Made by a program: the position numbers and the translations under genes. From the NCBI GenBank assembly GCA_026874595.1, contig CM049317.1, positions 26,066,401-26,130,400 of the forward strand: a stretch of DNA of 64,000 bases, in the 5' to 3' direction. The notes beneath the pieces are model-generated. The model worked only from the letters and a program-made list of their open reading frames with translations. It ran no database searches and was not told where the DNA came from. Shown here piece by piece: positions 29,825-41,364 of this stretch. Every line of letters begins with the position of its first letter. The first letter of the stretch is position 1. The stretch comes from Sipunculus nudus (Eukaryota; Annelida; Sipuncula; Golfingiida; Sipunculidae).

Positions 29825-29991
29825 GTTTACGGGTCTCTATCACTTAACAGATTGACTCTGAATGTGGGGAATATATAACTGGATAAATAAATACAAAGTG
29901 AAAACTCTTTTATAGGAAGTAAGTACATGAACACGAAATAGTGCGTGTTAATATAAGCAGCATGTTTTTTGCAGCTGGGAGAGTGTCATTT

Positions 29992-30383
29992 TCAAGAAAA
30001 GTTCGGCCATGGCTGGTACTCTACAATAATCTCCGAAAAGCTGCAGACCGAAGTTACACAGGAGGGATTACCCTTCTGAATAGTGCTACATCTACCGGGA
30101 ATTTGCTCTTCATTTAAAGTAAACCTTTTGGCTGTTAGATACCCAAATTGCAACGTAGCCCTCTGATTTCGGGGGTAATGCACTTAAATTCCAAGAGAAA
30201 AATTCGATGGTATAGTGGACATAGCCGTTTCCATAAGTTATTTCCATATTGTCTGGCAACGTATTTTGCAGTGTCCAATAGTTTGTTATTCACTACTGGG
30301 GGAGATAAACTTTCTTCGCGCAAGGAATTTGATATCGGGGTAAAGCAAATTATTAGAATTAAAAAAAAAAACTTGTAGTGCAT
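29992..30383 (-). pseudogene. Frameshifted secreted-protein remnant, weakly cystatin-like
   Basis: From 30383 the - strand opens with MHYKFFFLILIICFTPIS, a good signal peptide, and stays open to 30135. A second frame overlapping at about 30183 continues to 29992 and ends in a cysteine-bearing segment with VCSFSEI then EYQPWPNFS. A C-terminal 'CSF...PW' pair following an earlier cysteine is reminiscent of type-2 cystatins. I do not see the QxVxG loop or the N-terminal glycine, so this is only a hint. One frameshift would join the two parts, unless a short intron does. It is adjacent to, but unrelated to, the six-cysteine family. Confidence 0.3.
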
Positions 30384-32986
30384 TGAATTCCAGTAAATGT
30401 ATTAAATTTTGCAATTTTTTTTCAGTTTTATCAATTAACATACCTGATAAATATAAATGATCGAAAGCTTGGCCACAGCTTTCGACAATAGTGCATGATG
30501 TGACAAACTGTTATTATCAAAATGGGAATGTTATCCAATGTTAGTAATTAGAGCAGTATTAATATTGCTGTATCTTTATGATTTCACCATATTCCCTCCT
30601 ATTGCTCACATCTAGACAGTTTCTAAACATGTGAACAGCAAGCGAATCGGATCTGAACAACTCTGACCAAGAAATCAGATTGTTATATGTTATCTGAGGA
30701 ATCATGGTCGTATATTTAGTTTGTTCTGGGATATTTTTCGCATTACGCCTTAATATTGTTAGATCAAATTTCAAAGCATAAACAATCCTTAACGACAATC
30801 ATTAAACGAAAAACAAATATATGTCTGTGACATAGTAAAGCGATTTCGCAATTAATTAACAGCACCCGATTAAACAGGAGCTCATGACGACAACTTTTTT
30901 TAAAAATAAAATATGCATAGGTTAGTCTTTCGGTTTTGTTGCAATTACTTGTTTCAATCGGCCATGTTATGTCGGACCTATGATGGATTGATTTTAACAC
31001 ATAAGACTCTTCTGATGATGTGTTCTATGAATATTTCAGGTGTCAAACTGTGTAGGTTGTTATTAAATTATAAAAGGCTGTTTCGCTGACACTTCTTTGA
31101 ATATATTTTATACCTAGTTATTAAATAGGTTAATTATTATTAACAATTGTTATAACTTCCCAGGCAAAATGAAGGAAGAAGTACAAGGAAGGAAGAAATA
31201 CAAGGGCTTAAGAGTTCCTTTTGGTACGTTTGACCAATTAATGTAAAACAGAATATTTATTGTTATCGCAAAAATGTATTTTAGAGTTTCATTGCTGCGG
31301 TACAAAATATTCTATTATAAAACACGTGAAGGATATTCGATACACTCACGTGAAATTTCACGTGCCATGCACCGGGATTTCGATAGTAAGTTTAAATTAT
31401 ATATCGAGAATCCCTCCCCGGGACCTATAGAGTTGCATTTGTAAGGAGCCGTACGTTGCTCTGTTGTAATATATTTAAGATGGGTGATTGATATTTCCTG
31501 ATTAATAATAGGCTCATATTAAACATACAACTTCATTACCTATCTGCGTAATGCAGAATATTTCCCAAGCTGAATATTAGGCAAATTAATAAATACAGGA
31601 CAGCCATGCTTCATTTTTTGTTTTCATTATGTAAAGGTGCATCTGGGAGGAAATTAAGTTACACCGTTTAAAACAATGGTTGCTGTATCTTTATTGTCCA
31701 TTTATTTAATACTACGTAAGTCATAAGTCATCAACTGTGACCTGAGAAAGGCATGAAAGTCGATAGCCCGCATACTATCATGTCCCGGTTATTCTCATAA
31801 TTGTGATGACGTGATAATTAGCGGGCTTGCCTGTATGTATTTAGATCATAATCACAATAAAATGAAAAGGGAGCGCGAGGAACACAATTCAGCACACAAA
31901 GAAAAGTAAAAAATATAATTTAAAATAGCAAGATATTATTTCAACCAAATAAATCTTAGGTCTAATTGTGAATTATGACAGCATACATGGATTGAGATCA
32001 TGTAAGCCGTCCATTTTGAAAACGAGTGTCGAAAAAAGAAAAAACAAATTAAAAGCATACGTATTGTCCCGCTACAAAATGACAATACCCTAATTCTCCG
32101 CAATATTATTTGAATACATGTATAGCTACATTTCCATATAGATTCAGGAATATACATCGGAGTAACCTGACTTAATATTTCTATTTCTGATATTCGAACC
32201 TTTTATCGTAATTAAAAAATCATAACAATTATAGTTGAGATAAATGTTCAAACAGTGTTATGATAAAATAATGCAAATTGTAACTCCAAAGTTGAGTTTA
32301 AATCCGTTATTTGTTTTCAAACATAAAGGTCTAGATACCTGGTTTGACCATTTTTTTTTAAATTATTAAATATTATATTATCGCAAATTACTATCAATTA
32401 AGAGTAAACTTTTAATAAACATCAATTGAAGTGAATTTGAAGAAACTTTGGCAGATTTTAAGTCCATAGAATAATAAATCAGCATTCTTCCGCGATGATA
32501 AGATTACGCATTTCAGATAGGTGTTCCATATGGTTGTCCATATTTTTGGGAAAAGTGACGTACTTGAAGTGTAAAATACATACACTAGAAAGTCACACAA
32601 TCAAGTATACATCCATATTATGGACAGAGGCTATGCACGAACGCCAATAGGTCTCTAACGCATTTACACTTAATACACACATATATAGTCACTCATGCAA
32701 TGAACCGTCATTCATAGGGCTTGGACAAATTCCCTCGGACCATAACCCGAAACAGGGTATAACCCCCCCCCCCCCCCATCCCTCCTACTAAAATTCATCC
32801 AGACAGCTAACGCCAAGAAATGTCTCCCCATAAAATACCCAACTAGACCCTTGACAAAACAAAACATGTTTACGGACAGCAAGTGTGTCTTTAAAATGTC
32901 CGTCACATACTATGCCTATTGAAGAGGAAAGCTGTAGTCAATATTTTTTTTTTATATTTTCTAAGTAGAAGTTAATTCTCCAGTCC
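30384..32986. other. Non-coding, no gene seen
   Basis: No exon that I can support on either strand. Short open frames here have no recognisable motif. A C-homopolymer (32763-32777) is the only striking tract. Confidence 0.45.
32763..32777. repeat. Poly-C tract, ~15 bp
   Basis: Uninterrupted C run preceded by 'gtataa' and followed by 'atccctcc'. Confidence 0.9.
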
Positions 32987-33016
32987 TTTCGACTACACCA
33001 CAACGAGGTTTCACTG
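32987..33016. mobile_element. Solo terminal repeat of a pogo-like MITE
   Basis: The sequence ending 'aacgaggtttcactg' followed by TA closely resembles the right end of the MITE at 45356-46120 ('caatgaggtttcactg'). No matching left end is found upstream, so this is a truncated copy. Confidence 0.55.
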
Positions 33017-33829
33017 TATAATAAATGCGTCTCGGGGTCAGAATAGCAATGGCTCACGAGCAGTCAGTCATCTGAGTGAAATTATTTGCATAATGACTAC
33101 ACAAGAATGAGAATCAGCGTAAATTTCTCGGACGAAAGAACAATGAGATAACAAGCAGAGAGTAAGATACTGGACATATTTCCATCTGAAATAATCACCA
33201 ACGCATTATCTACTATGCGTTCGATAGGGAACATGATAAACAAAGTTCGAATATTTTCTACTAAACATCGATAGGAGGCTTTTCATTGATTAAATTAAGA
33301 TTATTTCACCAACAATATTTTATACATAGTTTAACGTTCCTCTGTTTTTATGTATTGAATTATGTAATTTCTCTTATCAGACATATAAATTGACAAGTGA
33401 TTTTATTGTTTTTTTTTTAGTTTGAGTCATTTGCTTTATCTAATCCCTTTCCTTTTCAGTCGTGTCTGACAGAAAAAAAAATTATAATCAAAGCGGCATG
33501 CCTCAGTGTTTCTTTTTTAAATGGTAGCCCGTTTCGAATATTGTAACTTAGGTAATAAAAACTACTAATCTTTCTACAGCTTTAACTCACCGCTTTAATT
33601 ATATATAACCTGGTTAACCTTGAAATATTTCTTTACTTCTTTTCGTAGAGCTCTAATCATATAAATGCAATGAGGGTCCGTGCGCGAAACTGTCACCGAC
33701 AGGGCGGCGCCACATGAGCAAGGGTCCCTCTACGTCCCGAGTCCCCGGATGTTCATAGCGCTTGACGTTTTGTTTACAATATACTTGCGACGTTTTCCTA
33801 CTATTATTATCGTTGAAATATCTGTTAAA

Positions 33830-34913
33830 ATGCCTCAGACACGGTGTCGTGTTCCTGGATGTTCTAAGTGGTGTTGCCATCGATGGCCGAAAGACCAGGA
33901 ACTATTCAGGAAGTGGATGCCCGCAGACGTGATTGTTTGAGACCAACCGAGCACTCCGTTGTATGTCACGCACTTTTCTCGGCCGACGACTACATCGCTG
34001 AGAACAGCTTCGGTAAGATTAACCGCCTTTAATGTTTTTCTTTTGATTTTGGTGAATCATGTTATTATAACTATAAGAAGGAAAACTTGACATAGATAAA
34101 CGTAACCGAGTATTCATTTTCTTTTTCTCTGATAAATCGACCCCGTAAGTGGGCGTGTCACAGTTACCCTTTTCATGGCCCTCGTCTCTCGCATGTCGCG
34201 ATCTTTGCCAAATTAAAGCCGTGGAGGGGAGCCATCTTGACAATTTAGAAGGGAAAAATATCATGCTGTACTCTTAAACTTTAAGTTACTTATTGCCGAG
34301 GCAGATCTATGATGTCATTTTTAATAATCAAGTTCAATAAAGAATAAACACAAAGCCATTTTCCCCCTGCTATAACTTGTAATATATATGTTATGTGATA
34401 TATTGCTAAGTCAGAGTGAGCACATGTAATAATTAAGTAAATAAAGGAATAAACACAAAGTCGTCAGTCTTGAATATTTACTTTCTGTTACATATATATT
34501 GTATGTAAGACACTGTGATATGTATAATTATAAACATATATATATATATATATCGGTATATGTGTGTATATATATTTGATATTATTTGATAATATAACAA
34601 AATAATACAGCACTGTTATTCACAAAATATATTTACACTAGTTCATTTCATTGAGCAACAATGTGAACCCACACCTGATAATATATTACTTAGAACATTT
34701 TAAATAAGCAGAAATGAATACATTTCCTGTGTTAACGCTAAAACCACATGATTTCTCAAATCTATATTGGTCACAGGCAACAATATAAAAACAGTAACAA
34801 TATGTTTTGTAGGGGAAAGTCCACAAAGAAGACTGCCGAAACCTGAATCTGTGCAAAGTGTCTTCTTTTGGACTAAAGAATCCACTCCAGAAACTGAGAG
34901 GAGGACTGAGTGA
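33830..34913 (+). pseudogene. THAP-domain transposase start, broken
   Basis: Exon 1 (33830-34012) starts MPQTRCRVPGCSKW, continues with HRWPKDQELFRKW, then loses frame near 33915. The rest of the THAP domain (RRRDCLRPTEHSVVCHA then FSADDY) is in another frame. The zinc ligand His of the final C-x2-H is Leu here (CHAL). Exon 1 ends in phase 1 at GTAAGA. Exon 2 (from 34813, acceptor TTTTGTAG) continues in phase with GESPQRRLPKPESVQSVFFW, which resembles the usual Pro/Val-Ser segment following a THAP domain, and reaches a TGA at 34911 or a GTGAGC donor at 34909. C2CH THAP domains bind DNA through zinc. This one should not. Part of the ISL2EU-like element. The same lesions occur in the copy at 40281. 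Confidence 0.65.
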
Positions 34914-35746
34914 GCCAGCAAAACGCTGAAACGTTTTGATGATCAGCCGATTGAAGCTCCAACATTGAGAACTACACTCACCATGATGATGCTGTGCACC
35001 ACCTGACTGGACCTGAGACTTATGCATGATTCATGTTTTTGTTGAACACTCTGGGCCTAGCAGCTTATGATTTAAACTACAGATGGAGGAACTGTCAGCT
35101 GCTTTCTGTGCCCAATCAGTTTTTTAACATTGATAAAACTTAGACAATATTGTTCCAACAAAGACCTTGCTTTAATGTTTGACATATCTGAATAAGGCAA
35201 AGGGATTCGCTGGATCAACCGACTGAATGAGGGACATTTTTGTTTCTTTTGCTGAAAAACTCACAGCAAAATTTCAAACTTTATCTATGTAACCCTTGTT
35301 TTAAAGATACTGTGTTTTCCTTGCATTAAATCGGGTTACACTTCTGTCACAAACAATTTGATCTAAATTTTTACCCACAAATTTTGACATTTAACCAAAC
35401 GACAAATCCCCCATTTTGACCGGTGAACCAGTAAATTTATTTGCCCAATGAAAGGTTCTGAGCTTCTGTGCACAGGTTTGCTAAGTTCGGAGTTCACCTG
35501 TCGGAAAGAACTGGACTAAACTGAAAAGCAGACACATAATATGCTTACAGGTGGCAAGTGGACCGATGCCGGCAGCACATTCACACTGAGATTGCCTGAC
35601 ATTTCAACATTTATCTACACTCGGGTCTACATTATATGTTACAGTTTTTTTTAATTTCTGCCTTTCAGTTGCCCCTAATGTAGGTAGTCTCATCAACTTG
35701 AGACCAGCGGACATATCTCATAAAGCTTGATTCCCAGAGCTTGTCT

Positions 35747-35768
35747 CCCCCCCCCCCCCCCCCCCCCC
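35747..35768. repeat. Poly-C tract inside SAP gene exon
   Basis: 22 C in this copy and 20 C in the copy at 42198-42217. It lies within coding sequence of the - strand SAP gene, so length changes shift the frame. Confidence 0.9.
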
Positions 35769-35876
35769 AGTTCCTTATCAAACGGCATCAGGCACTGGTT
35801 AGCAGCAGCCTCAGTCACTCTTGGTATCTGAAAATATAAGACAAAACATCAATTTTAATGATTGGTAACATAAAAA

Positions 35877-35877
<1 letters not shown>

Positions 35878-35914
<37 letters not shown>

Positions 35915-36770
35915 TATAGATAACAGAATGAAGACGCCTTAGTGTTGACTAACTGTTTAATTCAACCACGAGCTTTCGAAGCTTATAGCTTCTTCATCAG
36001 GTGTCAAGTGGAAAGGTATAGAAATCGGCTGTATATATATGTTAGATAAACAATTTCTAATGACCATAATGCATGGTATAGTGTAATGGATCTGTGATTG
36101 GCTACTCTGAATTTATATCATGTTGACCCAGGTTCCGAGTGTGTCATTGTTATTTACCCATAATGCTAGGTTATGACTGTCCGGGTTATGTTGAGTTAAT
36201 GTCCTCTGACATAATAAAGGTTTAAAGTTCATTATGCTCATCGGCTCAATGTTGATGATGATTGACGACTGATGTGGTGGCGATCTGGTTGTGCAAGTCC
36301 ATGATTATAAATAGAGATAATCCATATGTAAATGGTGTATTAAATGATATATTAAAAAGTCTGTATCAGAAAGTTTACGTATAGGATGATGAGGTTTGTC
36401 GATTACTTGATATTATTATTGTGTGTAAGCTTGAGAGGTGATCTCACAACACGGCGGTATCAGTGGCGGGACTGTGCACGTATGCATGAGGAATGACGTC
36501 TAGTCATTATCAATATGGAGGGGTCGTTCGGTGCTATTAATATTATGGTATGTCTCAATGTCTTTTTTTCTTGTCATAACAGCATACAACTTTGTTTGTG
36601 TAGAGGTCATATTTTTTTAAATTCAGCGGTTTAATGTAAAGTATCATCTGATATTTTAGTAAACAGTTTTTGTTGAATCAGAAAAATATAATTATCGAAG
36701 ATATATAAATAATGAAACATATTCTGTAGTCCTACCAGGAAATATTTGTCATTTAATAAATCAATATGTC

Positions 36771-36820
<50 letters not shown>
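35878..36820 (-). mobile_element. Insertion bounded by (TA)n, possible Penelope-type fragment
   Basis: (TA)n tracts lie at 35878-35918 and 36774-36820. Just inside the left tract, the - strand carries a hammerhead-like core. Such ribozyme cores are known from terminal repeats of Penelope-like elements and retrozymes. No reverse transcriptase is recognisable in the interval. Boundaries are uncertain. Confidence 0.3.
35974..36000 (-). ncRNA. Hammerhead-ribozyme-like core
   Basis: Read on the - strand: CTGATGA, one A, stem GAAGC with loop TATAA and GCTTC, then GAAA. This is the conserved CUGAUGA - stem II - GAAA layout. One extra unpaired A precedes stem II. A possible stem III (GTGGTTGA with TCAACAC) follows, but I cannot place a clean NUH cleavage site or a stem I. 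It may be decayed or a chance match. A second identical copy lies at 42425-42451. Confidence 0.3.
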
Positions 36821-36823
<3 letters not shown>

Positions 36824-38679
36824 CTGATGCTTATTTCTATCATGTTTTAAAGTTATGTTTATAAATAAAAAATTGAGCTTTCACTATTGTTACACAGAAT
36901 GTGTGTGTGTGCCTCGTATGAATGAGTTTTAATAAAAACAAAATTCCCTTTGAATGAGCCGTGGGAAGAAAAGTAAACCCACCACAGCTCCAGTGTTCAG
37001 ATCCTTGTATTCATCATAAGGAGGCAGGTTCATCTTGAATGTGGGTGAACTGTCGTCTAGTTGGCACCGAAGTTCTTGTTCCTGTCATAGGACAGCAATC
37101 TGTGTGAAAATTGAAAAGTCTTACAAAGTAATGAAAAAAATGATATCATGAATTGTATTAATAACACGCATGACATCCCATCAAGAGATGGCGTTAGGAT
37201 CGTGTTTACAAACCTCAGCACTCTCGGTAACAGCGGACGTTGGATGGAGTCAAAATTATCACTTGTGAGCTAATATGAACCATCTTTATCGTCGATATCA
37301 TAATGCTTTTCATTGCAAGTATTATAATTAATTTACAAATCAAAGGAGGTTTTTTTTTCCAAGAAAATAGGGCAGCCTTGCTCATTATTTACCTGTTCAT
37401 ATCAACATTGCTTGCCGCTTGGTGGTCGAAACACCGTTTATCGCTCAAATTTACCTTTCAATGCAGTCGGCTTTCCGCCCTGAAACATTAGCTCCTCTCC
37501 GTTTCAGTTCTTTTCTGATCATGTCTAGGGTCCAGTCTTCATACTTGGCCTCCATTTCTTTGGTAAAAAAGTCTCACAAATTAGTTAGCGCGAAGAAAAA
37601 CGAACGATCTCCGTAGCTAATAAAACCGACTTGCTGTAACAGCACGTGAACCAGCACTGGGACCCTTGTAACACAGGCGCCATCTGGCGTGAAAATCTGC
37701 ACGGTCCCTCATTACTTTATTTTACGAAATAAATTTGACACTCTTCACTCTATAAAGATGTCAATCATACAAACAGAATAACCTTTCCTATGTATTATTA
37801 AGCCTTCAGTTCGAATGTGTTTATGAAAAAGCACAATCTTGTTAAAATGGTATAAAGGGACCTATTAATTTTGCCATACAAATGCCATGGTATCTGTAGG
37901 GATTATTTTATAAAACTGCTGAGTCCTATAGAAGAATGGAAATGTTTCCTCCAGGAACAATTAGGCAAAACAAACTTGTATATAGCGCCATACGACCTGG
38001 AGATCAAACCGTTCAATTTATGAGGCACAATTTGCTAAGATTCAAATCTGAATTTACTGTGTTTTTTCTTCCATGCCCATGTTTCCCTTGTTTAGTGGTT
38101 TTCTTGCATTAACAATATTTATCCTTTGACCACTTCATATGCTAAACAGACACACGCGGACAGTGCTTCTCACACGCAGAGACATAACGAGTATGACACA
38201 GGTTATCAGGAGGTAAGGAGTCGCTGTGCTGTATGAGTCTACGGACTTAGCCAGTTTGTAATGCGAGGCATGGTCAGTGATACCTAACAGTTTCTATAGA
38301 TTATCGCACATAACATTCGCTATAGAACACTATATTACATATAAGTGGGTATAATTTCGGGGGACGATTTGGGTTTGGTTGAGGTCTTTCTCACAAAATG
38401 AAAAACAGCTCTAATACACGGGAACAGACATTTAACACAGAATATATTTCAGATTTTATTTTCTTGGGACCTGGATCAGTTTATTTTCTTCGGTATGTAG
38501 CCTTCCAAAAATGATTTCATATGTTGATGTGCTACTGGTTTTGGTTCCAAATTTCATATTTCAGTTTCCAAGTGTTTGTTTCAGGCTGCTTCATCCACAT
38601 CCGGAGGGCTCTATAATAGAACTTATATGTTGTCAAATGGATTTCTATTCAGACATTTTAATAAATAATACGCACGAAT

Positions 38680-39802
38680 TTAATGGTATAATATTAATGG
38701 AAGATATACTTGCTTTCCAGATTCAAGAGTTGCTCTCTCGGAGCTACCGCAGTGGTAGTAATGCACAGTGATTGCCAAATCGTTATATATATCAAGGATA
38801 TTTTTTTTATTCACCACGTTTCTGCATCCTGACTGGAAATGTTTTTCGAAGTAGCCAATCTCTTTCTCTGGAACAGGGATACGATTATTATAAAAGTTCA
38901 CAGAAATATGATACATCATGTTGAATCTGAATTATTAGGAGCACATGCATTTAGTGAACTATTTCACATGGTGCGTATCTATCCGGAACTTGTTCAAACG
39001 CTTACACAATATGCTGTAGTTGGCCTTTTTTATCCAGTAATGGTAAATGGTATGTTTACAAATTGCTTGTGAAATATTCATTGGCACTGATTTGTGTTTT
39101 CTATCTTTACGCATCAAATTCTCACAAGAAAACTGTGCTGATGAAACATCATTACTTTCACCAATGTAGACTCTATGAACTCATGTTTAAAAAAAACAAG
39201 GAATCCTCATGTTTCTTTTCTTACAAATATATATATACTTTCTGCTGTAATTCTGTCAAGCCGACAAAAGTCATTAATGAAAGATAAGGATACGCAGTGT
39301 GCCTAGTTTTAGCAAAATGTGGTTTACAAGAGAAATTATATGAAGACGCAGAAACTTCTTCCCTTACTTGTTCCACAGTCTGCGGGCTCAGTGTCAGGCA
39401 TAGCGCAGGCATCAGCAACATATAACTGTCGAACACAGTCATTCACATGACCGGTATTGTAACAACGGATTCCATCTCTGAGTTGAGCAAGGATTTGTTT
39501 CTCGTCTGTAATTCAGGATTATAATAAAAATGAAGCCTGTTAAAAACTAGTCAATTAAGAATTGTTCTTTAATTAAATAACTTCACCTTAGCCTTTAAAT
39601 ACATTTGATATTCTGTGTGACGGGTAATTCAATTTATTCAGATTCCTTTTTAAATACTATTGTTTGTTTCGATAAATTGGAACGCTCTCCACGGCTGGAA
39701 GTTTAAATTTAAATACGCGTTTTTACCTTTTGAGGTGTCAACCTGTGCCCCTCTTATTGTTGATAACAACAAACACAGTACTACCACATAGATTCGTAAC
39801 AT
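38680..39802 (-). CDS. Gene 3: secreted six-cysteine protein
   Basis: Exon 1 (39727-39802, 76 nt) begins MLRIYVVVLCLLLSTIRG. Exon 2 (39368-39505, 138 nt) encodes DEKQILAQLRDGIRCYNTGH, then NDCVRQ, DACAMPD and DCGT. Exon 3 (38710-38867, 158 nt) has GCRNV and HYHCG 24 residues apart and ends SGKQ. All frames are open and splice sites are standard. The cysteine spacing is identical to gene 1. The last exon is unresolved. Without splicing the frame ends after nine more codons at 38680. A sequence on the - strand at about 38585-38617 resembles gene 1's exon 4 (Ser-Ser start, stop after ten codons) but its acceptor is weak. Introns and ~350 bp upstream match the A1-type genes. Exon 3 lies in block B, whereas exons 1 and 2 do not. 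Confidence 0.65.
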
Positions 39803-40230
39803 CCTTCTGGAAATTTGAATCACACAAGTTGTTCAGTTACGGCTAAGCCAAGGTTGAGTCTGTATACACGATTCAATAATAATTATAACAACTTCCGATT
39901 TAAGGTTATTACACCATCAGTCAAGTGCCCGTATAATTGGCAAAATTAATCACAACCATAATAGAATGATTGGAAAATCCCGCCTAAATAAAACACATGC
40001 ATTAAGTAGTCTTTGAGTGTTAATAGACAACTTTAATTGAATGAGGGATGCTGTGCCAAAGGCCGTATTAGGATAATAAATAATGTGTTTAATTATATTT
40101 GAATTTACATATTCTACAAACAGGAGAAACAATCCTTTCAGCATTACTCTCTTACAAACTGTCTTTGTTTCACATTATGCGGTTTGTATAAAGAAGGTTG
40201 ATGTTTGGGATATTTGGCATTTTAGCGTTT
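39803..40230 (-). promoter_or_regulatory. Conserved upstream region of MLRIY-type genes
   Basis: About 430 bp upstream of gene 3 are recognisably shared with 12972-13310 (A1) and 25876-26310 (third unit). Landmarks include 'ggttatta(g/c)accatcag', 'aatgaggg(c/a)tgctgt', 'caggagaaacaat' (gene 3 and third unit) and 'gatgtttgggat'. This probably holds the promoter. Conservation reflects shared descent and does not prove function. The block B copy 2 junction cuts it at 40231. Confidence 0.35.
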
Positions 40231-40280
40231 CCTACTTGCGACGTTTTCCTACTATTATTATCGTTGAAATATCTGTTAAA

Positions 40281-41364
40281 ATGCCTCAGACACGGTGTCG
40301 TGTTCCTGGATGTTCTAAGTGGTGTTGCCATCGATGGCCGAAAGACCAGGAACTATTCAGGAAGTGGATGCCCGCAGACGTGATTGTTTGAGACCAACCG
40401 AGCACTCCGTTGTATGTCACGCACTTTTCTCGGCCGACGACTACATCGCTGAGAACAGCTTCGGTAAGATTAACCGCCTTTAATGTTTTTCTTTTGATTT
40501 TGGTGAATCATGTTATTATAACTATAAGAAGGAAAACTTGACATAGATAAACGTAACCGAGTATTCATTTTCTTTTTCTCTGATAAATCGACCCCGTAAG
40601 TGGGCGTGTCACAGTTACCCTTTTCATGGCCCTCGTCTCTCGCATGTCGCGATCTTTGCCAAATTAAAGCCGTGGAGGGGAGCCATCTTGACAATTTAGA
40701 AGGGAAAAATATCATGCTGTACTCTTAAACTTTAAGTTACTTATTGCCGAGGCAGATCTATGATGTCATTTTTAATAATCAAGTTCAATAAAGAATAAAC
40801 ACAAAGCCATTTTCCCCCTGCTATAACTTGTAATATATATGTTATGTGATATATTGCTAAGTCAGAGTGAGCACATGTAATAATTAAGTAAATAAAGGAA
40901 TAAACACAAAGTCGTCAGTCTTGAATATTTACTTTCTGTTACATATATATTGTATGTAAGACACTGTGATATGTATAATTATAAACATATATATATATAT
41001 ATATCGGTATATGTGTGTATATATATTTGATATTATTTGATAATATAACAAAATAATACAGCACTGTTATTCACAAAATATATTTACACTAGTTCATTTC
41101 ATTGAGCAACAATGTGAACCCACACCTGATAATATATTACTTAGAACATTTTAAATAAGCAGAAATGAATACATTTCCTGTGTTAACGCTAAAACCACAT
41201 GATTTCTCAAATCTATATTGGTCACAGGCAACAATATAAAAACAGTAACAATATGTTTTGTAGGGGAAAGTCCACAAAGAAGACTGCCGAAACCTGAATC
41301 TGTGCAAAGTGTCTTCTTTTGGACTAAAGAATCCACTCCAGAAACTGAGAGGAGGACTGAGTGA
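40281..41364 (+). pseudogene. THAP-domain pseudogene, block B copy 2
   Basis: Copy of 33830-34913 with the same frameshift and the same His-to-Leu loss in the zinc site. The lesions therefore predate the duplication. Its transposon left end is missing. Confidence 0.65.

Larger units (their letters stand above)
25752..29965. repeat. Older, shortened third unit of block A
   Basis: 25752-26165 resembles 12858-13260 (exon 1 and upstream of A1). 27638-28850 resembles 15475-16690. 28793-29660 resembles the exon 2-4 region. 29880-29965 resembles 25680-25750 upstream of gene A2'. Divergence is clearly greater than between copies 1 and 2, and the middle differs. At 25752 sequence upstream of gene A2' joins directly to intron 1 sequence of an A1-type gene, marking an older duplication junction. 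26165-27630 holds no recognised gene. Confidence 0.7.
35604..37555 (-). pseudogene. SAP-domain (SWIM/YqaJ-type) transposon protein, broken
   Basis: Exon 1 (37455-37555) starts MEAKYEDWTLDMIRKELKRR, continues with GANVSGRKADCIER and ends in phase 2. Exon 2 (36983-37099, acceptor CACACAG) continues in phase with LLSYDRNKNFG, completing a SAP fold, then meets TAG. The rest (LDDSSPTFKMNLPPYDEYKD) is in another frame, with a GTGGGT donor after it. A further coding stretch (35604-35827) begins IPRVTEAAANQCLMPFDKEL, passes through a poly-C tract (poly-G in the coding sense) and continues KLWESSFMRYVRW to KKTVTYNVDPSVDKC and a TGA. This resembles the pre-SWIM part of eukaryotic YqaJ-type exonucleases of transposons. 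SAP domains bind DNA. The frameshift and homopolymer make it non-functional. Confidence 0.6.
33672..37710. mobile_element. ISL2EU-like DNA transposon, degenerate
   Basis: Ends start GAGGGTCCGTGC (left) and, on the other strand, GAGGGACCGTGC (right). Further inside, both ends share 'ggcgcc' and 'aagggtccc' over about 55-60 bp. AT lies on each outer side (33670-33671 and 37711-37712), consistent with a 2-bp AT target duplication. Inside are a THAP-domain gene running right from the left end and a SAP-domain gene running left from the right end. The pairing of a THAP-bearing transposase with a SAP/SWIM/YqaJ-type exonuclease and an AT duplication is what I recall for the ISL2EU superfamily. Both genes are broken. 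A (TA)n-flanked insertion with a hammerhead-like core lies at about 35878-36820. No DDE catalytic domain is identifiable. Confidence 0.6.
33782..38876. repeat. Block B, copy 1 (5.09 kb)
   Basis: Almost identical to 40231-45313. The offset is 6451 bp at the left and 6437 at the right, the change being due to (TA)n and poly-C lengths. It starts 110 bp inside the ISL2EU-like element and ends at the 5' splice region of exon 3 of gene 3. I counted only a handful of substitutions. The interval 37714-38709 between transposon and gene 3 contains no recognised gene. Confidence 0.92.

Noticed and set aside
34686-35027. 113-codon open frame on the - strand (copy at 41137-41478)
   Set aside because: It is the antisense shadow of THAP exon 2 (34813-34909), which is in phase with THAP exon 1 and is the better-supported reading.
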